Positions 1 to 8,529 are shown, numbered from the stretch's first letter. The stretch is 64,000 bases of DNA from Gammaproteobacteria bacterium MFB021 (GCA_000737985.1 JNVT01000067.1:58878-122877); one strand, 5' to 3'. The notes: a model not told the origin generated them from the sequence alone. Program-made: numbers and translations.

Positions 1-143
1 GCCGCGTTACGTTCGAGCAGCGCGCGCACCAGGCTGGTCTTGCCGGCCCCGGAAGGGGCGGAGACGATGTAGAGCGTGCCCTGGGCGGCAGGCGTGGCAG
101 CAGCGTTGGCGAAGGCGGAGACCGGGGTGTCGGGTCGAGACAT
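1..143 (-). CDS. gmk: Guanylate kinase, N-terminal part (runs off left edge)
   Basis: Only the first 47 codons are in the window. They read a 20-residue Ala/Pro-rich leader and then GTLYIVSAPSGAGKTSLVR, the P-loop (Walker A, about residues 28-37) of guanylate kinase. This enzyme phosphorylates GMP to GDP using ATP in the cytoplasm. The enterobacterial enzyme starts only a residue or two before the GTLYIVSAPSGAGK stretch, so the extra leader may be real or the true start may lie further in. The ATG at 143 is the only ATG upstream of the P-loop. The lid and the rest of the kinase core lie outside the window. Confidence 0.9.
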   Translation of the reverse strand, partial: MSRPDTPVSAFANAAATPAAQGTLYIVSAPSGAGKTSLVRALLERNA

Positions 144-364
144 GACGGGGCCGTGATCAGGGTGCGTGAAGCCGCACAGTATGCCACGAATCCACGGGCG
201 GTTGGCATTGCGCGGGCGTCGAGCAGGATCGATACCCGGCGCAGTGGTGGCGGTGAGCGGTTGCGCCCTGGCGCGGCATTCACGATGCTTGTCGGCATCA
301 TCGCCGTTCACGGCGCGCGCTCCGAGCCCGCGCGGGCGACCCACCTCCTGCACGAGGAACTGTC

Positions 365-1564
365 ATGAACGCTTCAGCCACCGCGGCCCGCGGCGGGCGC
401 GCGGTCTTTCTGGGCGCTGCCTTCGCCTTCGCGCTCACCATGATCGGCACCACCATGCCGACCCCGCTCTATCCGATCTATCAGCAGACCTTCGGCTTCT
501 CGCAGCTCACCATCACCATCATTTTCGCGGTCTACGCCGCTGGGGTGATGGCGGCGCTACTGCTCACCGGGCGCTGGTCCGACCAGCTCGGGCGGCGCCC
601 GATGCTGCTGGCGGGGGTACTGATCTCGGCGGCCAGCGATCTGGTGTTCTGGCACGCCCAGGGGCTCGGCCCCATCCTGTTCGCGCGGGTGCTCTCGGGC
701 ATCTCCGCCGGCATCTTCACCGGCACCGCCACGGTCGCGGTGATGGAACTGGTCCCCGACGCCTGGAAGCGGGTCGGGCCGCTGGTCGCCACCGCCGCCA
801 ACATGGGCGGCCTGGGGCTGGGGCCGATGGTCGCCGGGGTGCTGGCCGCGCTGGCACCGCTGCCGCTGGTGGTGCCCTACGTGCTGCATCTGGCGCTGGC
901 GCTGCTGGCGGCGCTGTTCATCTGGCGCGCCCCGGAGACGGTCACGCGTCCGGCGCGCATCCGCCTGCGGGTACAGAAGCTCAAGGTGCCGCCGGAGGTG
1001 CGCGGGGTCTTCGTGCCGGCGGCGATCGCCGCCTTCGCCGGTTTCATGGTGTGCGGCTTCGCTACCTCGGTGACCCCGGCTTTCGTCGGTGGCCAGCTCG
1101 GCTATCACAACCCGGCACTGATCGGCGTCGTCGCCGGCAGCCTGTTCATCGCCTCCACCCTGGGGCAGATGGTGCAGGACAAGCTGCCCGAGGCCCGGCG
1201 TCTGCCGATCGGCTGCGGCGTGCTGCTGGTTGGCGTCCTGCTGCTGGCCTGGGGCATGGCCGCACAGACCCTGGCGGGGTTCATCCTCGGCCCCATCGTG
1301 GCGGGCATCGGCCAGGGCATCGCCTTCCGTGCCGGGCTGGGCGCGGTGGCCGCCGCCAGCCCGGTACAGCACAAGGCGGCGGTGGTCTCGACCTTCTTCG
1401 TGGTCGCATACGTGGCGATCTCGCTGCCGGTGATCGGCATCGGCCTGGTCGCCAGCGTGCTCGGGCTACAGCTCACTGGGCTGCTGTTCGACGCCCTGGT
1501 GGCGCTGCTCTGCTGCGTGGCCATGGGCCTGCTGCTGCGCCGCCCGGCGGCCAAGGCGGGGTGA
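365..1564 (+). CDS. MFS transporter (drug/metabolite exporter type)
   Basis: A 399-residue integral membrane protein of usual major facilitator length with about 12 hydrophobic segments. The loop 2-3 signature GRWSDQLGRRPMLLAG near residue 75 is the classic MFS motif (G-x-x-x-D-x-x-G-R-R). The N-terminal sequence TPLYPIYQQTFGFS is typical of proton-coupled exporters of the Bcr/arabinose-efflux type. The substrate cannot be told. The start is supported by GAGGAAC seven bases upstream of the ATG. It stands alone, divergent from gmk, with 221 bp between them in which I see no recognisable site. Confidence 0.85.
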   Translation: MNASATAARGGRAVFLGAAFAFALTMIGTTMPTPLYPIYQQTFGFSQLTITIIFAVYAAGVMAALLLTGRWSDQLGRRPMLLAGVLISAASDLVFWHAQGLGPILFARVLSGISAGIFTGTATVAVMELVPDAWKRVGPLVATAANMGGLGLGPMVAGVLAALAPLPLVVPYVLHLALALLAALFIWRAPETVTRPARIRLRVQKLKVPPEVRGVFVPAAIAAFAGFMVCGFATSVTPAFVGGQLGYHNPALIGVVAGSLFIASTLGQMVQDKLPEARRLPIGCGVLLVGVLLLAWGMAAQTLAGFILGPIVAGIGQGIAFRAGLGAVAAASPVQHKAAVVSTFFVVAYVAISLPVIGIGLVASVLGLQLTGLLFDALVALLCCVAMGLLLRRPAAKAG

Positions 1565-1618
1565 GGGGTGAGTCGATGGGTATGGCGCAGTCTGCGTGGC
1601 GCCCAGCCTTTCGAGGCT

Positions 1619-1915
1619 TCATGCCATTGCTGCGTCGTCCTCTTCTTCCAAGATAAATTCAATGCGGAAGTGGGCGCGCGCCGAGGCGTTGACCAAGGCG
1701 TCGAGACTGAACTTGTCGATCTTGCCCTTCAACAGATCATTGACGCGCGGTTGAGTCAGGCCCAGCCGACGGCCAGCTTCGGCCTGGCTGACCTCCCAGC
1801 CTTTCACACGCTCGGCAAGGGACGCCATCAACTTGGAACGCAGGCGCATGTTGGCCGCTTCCTCGGGAGTGTCTGAAATGGCATCCCAGATGCTCGCAAA
1901 GCGCTCACCAGCCAT
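1619..1915 (-). CDS. XRE-family HTH antitoxin (HigA-type)
   Basis: A 98-residue protein opening with ERFASIWDAISDTPEEA, the usual beginning of HigA-like antitoxins that partner phage Gp49-type toxins. It is followed by a helix-turn-helix (SQAEAGRRLGLTQPRVNDLL, about residues 43-62). It should bind and neutralise the toxin encoded upstream at 2128-2472 and repress the shared promoter. I chose the ATG at 1915 over the GTG at 1930 because GAGG lies about nine bases upstream of it and family members begin close to this point. It is separated from its toxin by 212 bp, mostly occupied by a dispersed repeat, which is abnormal for this family. Confidence 0.8.
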   Translation of the reverse strand: MAGERFASIWDAISDTPEEAANMRLRSKLMASLAERVKGWEVSQAEAGRRLGLTQPRVNDLLKGKIDKFSLDALVNASARAHFRIEFILEEEDDAAMA

Positions 1916-1953
1916 ATCTCTAGTCCTCACGATATAGATATTTTTCAGTGGTT

Positions 1954-2095
1954 AGGCACTGTCTGAAAAGTACTGCGCTCGACCATGCGGCGTTAAAAAT
2001 CGGCTCAAAATGCTCATTTACACCCTGTAAACTCCGCGTTTTCGCCGATTTTTGCCTTGCCTGGCCTTCGCTCGTCGACTTTTCAGACAGCACCT
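1954..2095 (+). repeat. Dispersed structured repeat, copy A
   Basis: A 142-bp element with terminal inverted repeats AGGCACTGTCTGAAAAGT (1954-1971) and ACTTTTCAGACAGCACCT (2078-2095), pairing 16 of 18. Inside, AAAAATCGGC (1995-2004) pairs with GCCGATTTTT (2044-2053), and TTTACA-CCC-TGTAAA (2017-2031) forms a small central hairpin. Flanks are TTAG on the left and CTAG on the right. Copies B, C and D occur at 20616, 35157 and 40870. It lies between the toxin and antitoxin genes and looks inserted there. Confidence 0.85.
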
Positions 2096-2127
2096 AGGGA
2101 AAGGCCCATGTACGGGCGGTCTCTACT

Positions 2128-2472
2128 TCAGTCAGACGGTTCGGGGGGTAACTCCTTGAGCCTTTGCTTACCCAAAGCGATGTCGGCCGGCGCCGTCTGC
2201 CTTGTTTTTTTCTGGAAGCAGTGAAGGATGTAGATCGCATCCCTCCGCTTCGCGATGTAGAAAGACCGAAATTCGTTGGTGTCGTCCTCCACCCTGATCT
2301 CGTAAACCCCTGCACCTACAGTCTTCATGGGCTTGAAATCGTCTGGTTGGTCACCTCGCTGAAGCTTGTCGACTTGATAGCCCATCTCCTGACGTGCGCC
2401 AACGGGGAAATCCCTTAGCCGTTTTAGAGAATCCCCACAGAACTCAACCGGCTTTTCTTCTTTTTCTGCCAT
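2128..2472 (-). CDS. HigB-type toxin, phage Gp49-like (RelE superfamily)
   Basis: A 114-residue protein with the Gp49/HigB signature: a basic strand RSFYIAKRRDAIYILHCFQKK (about residues 69-89), preceded by GAGVYEIRV. This family usually acts as a ribosome-dependent mRNA interferase. It lies upstream of the antitoxin, the toxin-first order characteristic of higBA. A perfect 28-bp palindrome at 2495-2522, just upstream of the start, is the likely shared operator. The reading frame is intact; the nearby repeat begins 32 bp after the stop and does not disrupt it. Confidence 0.8.
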   Translation of the reverse strand: MAEKEEKPVEFCGDSLKRLRDFPVGARQEMGYQVDKLQRGDQPDDFKPMKTVGAGVYEIRVEDDTNEFRSFYIAKRRDAIYILHCFQKKTRQTAPADIALGKQRLKELPPEPSD

Positions 2473-2494
2473 GTTGCACCCCTATTCGTGATGT

Positions 2495-2522
2495 CAATTT
2501 ATATCGAATTCGATATAAATTG
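2495..2522. promoter_or_regulatory. 28-bp perfect palindrome, probable higBA operator
   Basis: The sequence CAATTTATATCGAA followed by its exact reverse complement forms an uninterrupted 28-bp palindrome 22 bp upstream of the toxin start. It is very AT-rich in a GC-rich neighbourhood and so is also a natural promoter site. A partial match (ATCTATATCG, 1931-1940 read on the minus strand) sits upstream of the detached antitoxin. The role is inferred from position and symmetry. Confidence 0.7.
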
Positions 2523-2623
2523 CAAGGGTTAGGTCGATCCCGCGGGTGCGGGGCCGCCCAAATACCTTCACTGTGAGTCAAAGCATGGAGTTTGCCGATG
2601 CCCTGCCGCCGGATAAGCCCACG

Positions 2624-3115
2624 TCAACGCGAGGGCGGGTTCAGGCGGGTGTCGAGCGAGAACCGCTCTTGCAGGACCACGCGATACTTACCCTGGGCGC
2701 CATGCGGGTTCATCACCAGGTTGGCGCTGTGGCGCGATACGGTCGAGGGCACGACGAAGAAGGGGTGGGCTTCGAGCAGGGCGTCGCCGTAGCGCTGCTG
2801 GCCCGCGCTGGGTGTGCCCGGCACCAGCCAGTTGGGATTCGGCAGCGTCTCGGCGTCCACCCAGTGGACGCAGCTCGGGTCCGGAATCTCGATGCACAGG
2901 AGCGTGTGCGGGTCGGTATCCAGGGTCGCGAAGCCCTTGTGAACCGCGACTTCGAGTATCGCGGTAGCCGCATCCAGCGAGCCATACACGGCGGGCCGGC
3001 CGGGAGAGTTCCAGCGCCCGCCCGCGCGCTCTGCGCCAATGCCTTTCTCCCAGGTGGCGACATGGCGGTCGCGTTCCAGGCGCCAGAACCGGAGGCTTCG
3101 GCTCGCGGCGGCCAT
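2624..3115 (-). CDS. RES-domain toxin (ParT/MbcT type)
   Basis: A 163-residue RES protein. The three diagnostic residues are visible as R34 (GGRWNSPG), E55 (TAILEVAVH) and S124 (VVPSTVSRHSANLVMNP). RES toxins have an ADP-ribosyltransferase-like fold; characterised members degrade NAD+ or ADP-ribosylate a host enzyme. It begins 2 bp after the stop of its antitoxin, so the two are co-transcribed in antitoxin-first order, as usual for Xre-RES pairs. Length is normal and no key residue is missing. Confidence 0.88.
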   Translation of the reverse strand: MAAASRSLRFWRLERDRHVATWEKGIGAERAGGRWNSPGRPAVYGSLDAATAILEVAVHKGFATLDTDPHTLLCIEIPDPSCVHWVDAETLPNPNWLVPGTPSAGQQRYGDALLEAHPFFVVPSTVSRHSANLVMNPHGAQGKYRVVLQERFSLDTRLNPPSR

Positions 3116-3117
3116 CG

Positions 3118-3588
3118 TCAGGTGTAGACCCCGTAGTCCAGGCGCGTCAGCAGGTCATCGACCAGATCATGGCCGACCGGGGTGGTGATCAGGTCCAGCG
3201 GCTTACGCCCCTCCAAGGCCATGGCCGGGGTGTCCAGCCAGCGCTGGGCCGCTTCGGTGCTGCCGAAGACGTCTTCTGCGCGGGTGAGCGTTTCGGCGAA
3301 GCGCCAGGCGCGGCCGCTCTCTTCCGGGCTGAGGGTGTCGGGTTTGTCCCGCCGGCGATACAGGGTGCGTTCGGATACTCCGAGGACTTTGACCGCGATC
3401 TTTCTGTCCTGAAGCAGATCGACCTCTTCGAGGAACTTGATCACCCCTGACGAGGCAAAGCCGTTCTCGATGAGGCGATGGATTTCGAAGGGCGAGGTGA
3501 CCGTGACCCGGCGTTTACCCGTCAGGCGGCGGATCGCCCGCTCACTGATGCTGGGCTCCAGGGAGGGCTCGAACGGGGTGGTCGTCAT
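3118..3588 (-). CDS. Xre/MbcA/ParS-family antitoxin
   Basis: A 156-residue antitoxin. The N-terminal half carries a helix-turn-helix-like region (LGVSERTLYRRRDK). The C-terminal half is the toxin-binding domain, with the typical run AWRFAETLTRAEDVFGSTEAA, then WLDTPAMALEGRKPLDLI. It should neutralise the RES toxin immediately downstream and repress the operon. I chose ATG 3588 rather than an upstream in-frame start at 3627 because GAGGAG lies six bases before it. A promoter with an embedded palindrome is at 3623-3652. Confidence 0.88.
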   Translation of the reverse strand: MTTTPFEPSLEPSISERAIRRLTGKRRVTVTSPFEIHRLIENGFASSGVIKFLEEVDLLQDRKIAVKVLGVSERTLYRRRDKPDTLSPEESGRAWRFAETLTRAEDVFGSTEAAQRWLDTPAMALEGRKPLDLITTPVGHDLVDDLLTRLDYGVYT

Positions 3589-3622
3589 GCTGAACTCCTC
3601 GCGGCATTCGCCATATGACAAA

Positions 3623-3652
3623 ATCATAGCGCCATCTGGCGCAAGATGTCAT
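3623..3652 (-). promoter_or_regulatory. Promoter and operator of the Xre-RES operon
   Basis: Read on the minus strand: ATGACA (-35, 3647-3652), an 18-bp spacer, then TATGAT (-10, 3623-3628). The spacer ends in GCGCCAGATGGCGC (3629-3642), a dyad touching the -10 box, which is where an autorepressing antitoxin would be expected to bind. It lies 35 bp upstream of the antitoxin start. Confidence 0.6.
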
Positions 3653-3729
3653 CTCGAGTGGCATCCCCCGGGCCTGGCGGGCTCTGATATGCTACGAGCC
3701 CCTCGTTCACCCCCTGCCAGGAGTTTCCG

Positions 3730-4779
3730 ATGACCGCTGCGCCCGACACGCTCACCCTCCGCCGCCCCGACGACTGGCACCTGCACCTGCGCGATGACGC
3801 GATCACCCGCACCGTGCTGCCCTACACCAGCGCGACCTTCGCCCGCGCCATCGTCATGCCCAACCTGGCGCCGCCGGTGACCACGGTCGAGGCCGCCGCG
3901 GCCTATCGTGAGCGTATTCTTGCCGCGCTGCCCGCCGGTCACGACTTCACGCCGCTGATGACCTGCTATCTCAACGAGAGCGTGAGCGCCGAGACGCTGA
4001 CCCGCGGCCACGCCGATGGCGTCTTCACCGCGGCCAAGCTCTATCCGGCCAACGCCACCACCAACTCCCAGCACGGGGTCAAGCGCATCAGCGACGTCTA
4101 CCCGCTGCTGGAGACGATGCAGCGCATCGGCATGCCGCTGCTGGTACACGGCGAGGTGACGCGGGGCGAGATCGATATCTTCGACCGCGAGAAGGTCTTC
4201 ATCGACGAGGTGATGAGCGATATCCGCCGTCAGTTCCCCGAGCTACGCGTGGTGTTCGAGCACATCACTACCAAGGATGCGGCCCAGTTCGTGCTCGAGG
4301 GCGACGAGTACCTGGGCGCCACCCTGACCCCGCAGCACCTGGCCCAGAACCGCAACGACATGCTGGTCGGCGGTATCCGCCCGCACCTCTACTGCCTGCC
4401 GATCCTCAAGCGTCAGGAGCATCAGGCGGCCCTGCGCCGCGCGGTGGCCAGCGGTCATCCGCGCTTCTTTCTCGGCACCGACTCCGCGCCGCACGTGTGT
4501 GCCGCCAAGGAGACCGCCTGCGGCTGCGCCGGAGTGTTCAATGCCGAGGCGGCGCTCTCGGTCTATGCCGATGTCTTCGAGCAGGAAGGGGCGCTCGACC
4601 ATCTGGAAGCGTTCTGTTCCGAGAACGGCCCGCGTTTCTATCGCCTGCCGCTGAATGAAGGCACTGTCACGCTGACCCGCCAGCCCACCCCGGTAGCGCC
4701 CAGCGTGGGCGAGGGCGAGAACACCTTCATACCCTACAAGGCCGGTGAATCGCTGACCTGGAAGACGACGTTGAACTGA
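3730..4779 (+). CDS. pyrC: Dihydroorotase
   Basis: A 349-residue dihydroorotase of the E. coli PyrC class. It closes N-carbamoyl-aspartate to dihydroorotate in pyrimidine synthesis. Visible active-site elements are the metal-binding DWHLHLRD (H17, H19), the lysine expected to be carboxylated in AAKLYPAN (K103), VHGEV, the HITT motif, and GTDSAPH near the end of the barrel. Full family length. The start has AGGAG several bases upstream. It is a single-gene unit ending in a strong hairpin. Confidence 0.97.
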   Translation: MTAAPDTLTLRRPDDWHLHLRDDAITRTVLPYTSATFARAIVMPNLAPPVTTVEAAAAYRERILAALPAGHDFTPLMTCYLNESVSAETLTRGHADGVFTAAKLYPANATTNSQHGVKRISDVYPLLETMQRIGMPLLVHGEVTRGEIDIFDREKVFIDEVMSDIRRQFPELRVVFEHITTKDAAQFVLEGDEYLGATLTPQHLAQNRNDMLVGGIRPHLYCLPILKRQEHQAALRRAVASGHPRFFLGTDSAPHVCAAKETACGCAGVFNAEAALSVYADVFEQEGALDHLEAFCSENGPRFYRLPLNEGTVTLTRQPTPVAPSVGEGENTFIPYKAGESLTWKTTLN

Positions 4780-4811
4780 TCGACACTTCGCGCGGCAAGT
4801 GAGCAGTAACG

Positions 4812-4845
4812 AAACGGCCCGCTGGCTTGACGCAGCGGGCCGTTT
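4812..4845. terminator. Bidirectional hairpin terminator
   Basis: AAACGGCCCGCTG (4812-4824) and its exact complement (4833-4845) form a 13-bp stem with an 8-nt loop. A-run and T-run sit at the two sides. It lies between the convergent pyrC and TonB receptor genes and can serve both. Confidence 0.85.
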
Positions 4846-4874
4846 GCTTGTCTGCCGTGTGCTCGGCAAAGACG

Positions 4875-7004
4875 CTAGAACGTCACGCTGGCCTGCAGCG
4901 TGACTTCCAGCGGATCGCCCACCACTACCCGCGTATCGCCGCCGCTCGAGGGGTAGTAGGTGGTGTCGAACAGGTTGTGGACGTTGAGCTGGAGATGGGT
5001 GGCGTCGCCCAGCCAGCGGGTGTCCCAGGCGACGAAGGCGTCGGCGACGGTGTAGGCGTCGAGGCGGAAGCTGTTGTCGCTGTCGCCTTCGCGGCTGCCC
5101 ACGTAGCGCAGCCCGCCGCCGACCCGCCAGCGGCCGTAGTCGGGGTCGAGCTCCAGCTCCCGTGCCAGCAGCAGCGCGGCGGTGTGACGTGCCACGTTGG
5201 GCAGCGCATTACCGGCGGTGCCGCCGTCGGCGTCCTCGAGGACCTCGGCATCGGTGTAGGCGTAGTTGGCCAGCAGCGACAGCCGCTCGGTCAGCTGGCC
5301 CTGCAGCGACATCTCCACCCCTCTGGCGCGGCTCTTGCCCACCGCCCGCGACACGCCGTTGTCGCTTACGACGACGTTCTCCTTGGTGATCTCGAAGTAG
5401 GCCAGTGCCGCCTCCACCCGCTCGTCGAGCAGGCGGCGCTTGAGCCCGACCTCCCAGCCGCGGCCCAACTCGGGATCGAAGCGCTGACCGGTGTCGCCGT
5501 CCGGGGTGTTGGGCACGAAGGATTCGCTGTAGCTGACATAGGTCGAGGTCAGCGGGTCGATCTGGTAGAGCAGGCTGGCATGGGGCAGAAAGAGCGTGTC
5601 GTCGGTGTCGGTCTCGACCACGAACGGGCGGCCCTGACCACCATACTGTTCGGTCATCTGATAGCGACCGCCGAGCCCTAGGATCCAGCGCTCGCCGAGA
5701 TGCAGCGAGTCGTCGATATAGGCCGCGGTGCTATCGATCTCGTCCAGGCGGTGGCTGCGTGCGCTGTCGTAGCGGGCGCCGTCCAGGGTCAGATCACCGT
5801 GATTCGGAGCATAGATCGAGATCGTATCGGTGGCACCGCGGTAGCGGTCGGCCAGATAGTCGCGGCGGCGCTCGTGATCGAGTCCGACGGTCATCTCGTG
5901 GCGGATGCCCGCCAGCTCGACGTCGCCGAGCAGCTCGGCGGCGGTATAGATCACCCGGCGGTCGAAGCCGTGGTTGGCATCGGCGCGACGCCTCGCGCTG
6001 CCGTCCTCGCTGACGCTGAGCACCCGCGGCTGGCCGTCGTCGTACTGGCGCCGGGTCCAGCCGTAGGTCAGGCGACTGGTCCAGGCACGATTCAGATCCT
6101 GCTCCCAGCGCGCGGTGAACGACTGATCGTGGCCGGTCACCCGCGACCACGGCTCGTCGAACCGGCGTTTGCGCGGTACATCGACAGGGTCGCCGTCGAC
6201 GAAGGCGGTGCCGCGATCCAGCGTCAGATCGTAATCGCGGTAGGTATAGGCGAACCATAACCGGGAGTCGTCGTCCTCCCAGCTCAGTGAGGGCGCCACC
6301 ACCGTCTGCCGGTGGCTGCCGAAGTCGCGCCAGCTATCCTCGTCCTGCTGGCCGACGATGAACCGGAAGGCCGCGCCGCTGTCGCCCAGCGGACCGGTGA
6401 CGTCGACGCTGGCATCACCGCCGCCGAACGAACTGCCCTTGCCGCTGATGGTGCGCTGCCAGGTGTACTGCGGCTTCTTGCTGACGATGTTGATCACCCC
6501 GCCAGGCTCCTGGATGCCGTAGCGAAACGAGCTCGGCCCCTTGAGCACGTCGATACGTTCGGTAGTGAACAGCGGAAAGGTATCGCGCGGCTGGCGGATG
6601 CCGTCGCGCAGGATCGAGCCGTCGCTGTTGCTGCCGAAACCGCGCTTGATGAAGCCGGCTTCGGTGCCGCCCATGGTATTGCCCTGGGTGACCCCGGCGA
6701 CGAACGCCATGGCATCGGTCAGGGAGTCGGCGCCGATGTCCGCAAGCAGCTGCGGCGTGAGCGAATCGACGGTGCGTGCCTGGGCGAGAAAATCGGTGCG
6801 CCGGCCGGTGACGAGGTCCGAGGCCCCGGGGCGGTAGCCTTCGCTGGCGTCACCCGTGGCACGGGCGCTGACCACCACCGGGTCGAGCGCGACCTCGCCG
6901 GTGTCTTCGGCGTGCGCCGGGGTGAGTGGCAACAGCACCAGCATGGCGACGAGTGGCTGCCAGCGCGGCAGGATGCGCCTCGGGGCGAAGGATCGTGCAG
7001 TCAT
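4875..7004 (-). CDS. TonB-dependent siderophore receptor
   Basis: A 709-residue outer-membrane receptor. A signal peptide ends at AHA (about residue 32). A plug domain follows, with LTDAMAFVAGVTQG and a run from RIDVLKGPSSFRYG to GGVINIVSKKP. The C-terminal beta-barrel ends in ...ASVTF with the terminal Phe needed for BamA recognition. A DPVVVSA stretch near residue 43 resembles a TonB box. It imports a ferric siderophore energised by TonB; the ligand is unknown. It lies 153 bp downstream of a binding-protein gene that is itself preceded by a Fur box, so both are probably iron-repressed together. Confidence 0.93.
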   Translation of the reverse strand: MTARSFAPRRILPRWQPLVAMLVLLPLTPAHAEDTGEVALDPVVVSARATGDASEGYRPGASDLVTGRRTDFLAQARTVDSLTPQLLADIGADSLTDAMAFVAGVTQGNTMGGTEAGFIKRGFGSNSDGSILRDGIRQPRDTFPLFTTERIDVLKGPSSFRYGIQEPGGVINIVSKKPQYTWQRTISGKGSSFGGGDASVDVTGPLGDSGAAFRFIVGQQDEDSWRDFGSHRQTVVAPSLSWEDDDSRLWFAYTYRDYDLTLDRGTAFVDGDPVDVPRKRRFDEPWSRVTGHDQSFTARWEQDLNRAWTSRLTYGWTRRQYDDGQPRVLSVSEDGSARRRADANHGFDRRVIYTAAELLGDVELAGIRHEMTVGLDHERRRDYLADRYRGATDTISIYAPNHGDLTLDGARYDSARSHRLDEIDSTAAYIDDSLHLGERWILGLGGRYQMTEQYGGQGRPFVVETDTDDTLFLPHASLLYQIDPLTSTYVSYSESFVPNTPDGDTGQRFDPELGRGWEVGLKRRLLDERVEAALAYFEITKENVVVSDNGVSRAVGKSRARGVEMSLQGQLTERLSLLANYAYTDAEVLEDADGGTAGNALPNVARHTAALLLARELELDPDYGRWRVGGGLRYVGSREGDSDNSFRLDAYTVADAFVAWDTRWLGDATHLQLNVHNLFDTTYYPSSGGDTRVVVGDPLEVTLQASVTF

Positions 7005-7087
7005 GTGTGGTGTTCTCTGGCGGCGCCGAGTGGCGCTCGGTGCCGGTGCGTTGTCGTTGAAGGTCGTCGTGATTTGTTGTTGTCGAG

Positions 7088-7130
7088 CGTCTTGGCTTGT
7101 CGTCGTTGAACGTCTTGGCTTGTCGTCGTG
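7088..7130. repeat. 23-bp tandem repeat, about 1.9 copies
   Basis: Unit CGTCTTGGCTTGTCGTCGTT plus GAA at 7088-7110, repeated from 7111 to 7130. A more degraded, similar TCGTTGAAGG-type stretch lies on the left side. It is in the spacer between the binding protein and the receptor gene. No coding or hairpin role is apparent. Confidence 0.7.
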
Positions 7131-7157
7131 GTGCGCCGTCGGCGCGGCGCGGGGTGA

Positions 7158-8408
7158 TCAGCGTTCGGGAAGCGATTCCCCGTAGGTGGCGCGAAAGGTG
7201 CCGTCGGCGGCAATCGGCAGGAAATCGTGGAACAGCGCCTGCTGCGCTCCTTCGGGATCGAGTGCGGCGCACGCCTGGGGATGCAGCCAGCGGGCGATGG
7301 CCGTCAGCGCGAGGGCGCTGAACGGGCTCTGGTGATAGCCGTGCCAGAGGGCGTGGAGCCCCCCCTGATTGACCGCGGAGAGCGTCGCCCAGCCCGGGCG
7401 ACGGTTGACGACATCGGCCAGGTCCCGCTGTGTCTGCGCGGGGGTGACGCCGAAACCGGCGCGCACCGAGCCTCCCGCCGGCCACTGGGCTGCGGTAGCG
7501 ATGATCACCGCCGGGTCGCGCGCCAGGATCGCTTCGGGGTTGAGCACGTTCTCGCTGCCCGGGGTCATGCCGGCGGCGATATTGTCGCCGCCGGCCCGGG
7601 CCACCAGATCCGCCAGGCCGCTATCGAAGTTGCTGCGACAGCACCCCACCTTGAGGCCGGGGGCGATGTCGATCAGTACGCTGGGAGCCTGGTCTCTGGA
7701 GGTGTCATGGGCGGCGACATCGACGCAGTCGGCGACCGCCGCCTCCAGCTCGGCCAGCCGCCGGTTCAGCGCCGCCGCCCGCGGCTGGACGTCGAGTGCA
7801 CGACCCAACAGGGTCAGCGAGGGGCGGGTATCCGCCAGCGGATGCTGCTGGAAGTCGATGAACAGTACCGGGATGCCCAGGGCATCGAGCTGTGCCAGCA
7901 GCCGGGTACCGCGGATGGCCCCATAGCGCGCGCGATTGACCAGGATCAGATCCGGTGCGAGCGTGAGCAGCGCCTCGGCGCTGGGCAGCGGGTCGCCACC
8001 CTCCAGTACCGGTAACTGGGCCAGGGCAGGGAAGGCGTGGGTGAAGCGCGCCTGGGCTTCGGGGTCGAAGTCGGCGAGCGAGCCGTGCCAGCCGCTCAGA
8101 CGTGCCACTGGGTCAGGCAGCAGTGCCGCCAGTGCCAGCAGATGCCGCGGGTCGTCGAGGAAGATGCGCTGCGGCGCGTGATCGAGGGTCACCACGCGCC
8201 CGGCGAGGTCGGTCACCTGTAGCGGATAGCGGGTCGCGGCGGTCGCATCGGCGCGCGTCTGGGTGTCGGTGTCGTCGTGGTCTGCGGCGTTGGCCGCGCT
8301 GGCGAGAGGCAACAGACCCGCCAGCAGGCAGGCGCAAAGGATCAGACGATGAAGCGATCGGCGCCAGCGGCGCAGGGAAGAGGCGGAGCGGCCGTGGCAG
8401 GCGAGCAT
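7158..8408 (-). CDS. Iron/siderophore ABC transporter periplasmic binding protein
   Basis: A 416-residue protein of the FepB/BtuF class (class III periplasmic binding fold). It has a twin-arginine-free signal peptide (hydrophobic core about residues 21-40, cleavage probably at the ANAA region). VTDLAGRVVTLDHAPQRI is the usual first motif, LLTLAPDLILVN the conserved strand of the N-lobe, and NPEAILARDPAVIIA that of the C-lobe. It should deliver a ferric chelate or haem-like ligand to an inner-membrane permease. No permease or ATPase gene is adjacent, which is unusual. A Fur box lies 26 bp upstream. I see no clear ribosome binding site before the ATG at 8408. Confidence 0.85.
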   Translation of the reverse strand: MLACHGRSASSLRRWRRSLHRLILCACLLAGLLPLASAANAADHDDTDTQTRADATAATRYPLQVTDLAGRVVTLDHAPQRIFLDDPRHLLALAALLPDPVARLSGWHGSLADFDPEAQARFTHAFPALAQLPVLEGGDPLPSAEALLTLAPDLILVNRARYGAIRGTRLLAQLDALGIPVLFIDFQQHPLADTRPSLTLLGRALDVQPRAAALNRRLAELEAAVADCVDVAAHDTSRDQAPSVLIDIAPGLKVGCCRSNFDSGLADLVARAGGDNIAAGMTPGSENVLNPEAILARDPAVIIATAAQWPAGGSVRAGFGVTPAQTQRDLADVVNRRPGWATLSAVNQGGLHALWHGYHQSPFSALALTAIARWLHPQACAALDPEGAQQALFHDFLPIAADGTFRATYGESLPER

Positions 8409-8433
8409 CGGCAGTATTTTTCTAGTTGATTAA

Positions 8434-8448
8434 AGATAATCATTATCA
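8434..8448. promoter_or_regulatory. Fur box
   Basis: AGATAATCATTATCA matches the 7-1-7 Fur consensus TGATAATNATTATCA at 14 of 15 positions. A second overlapping half (CATTATCATTTTT) extends it to the right. It is just upstream of the binding-protein gene read leftward, so iron repression of that gene and the receptor downstream is expected. Confidence 0.85.
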
Positions 8449-8529
8449 TTTTTATTTATAGGCAGGTCAACGCGGCGCACCCTGCTGCGCCACTGCCCGG
8501 GGAGAAGCGATGAGCCCCTGCGGGCTGCG

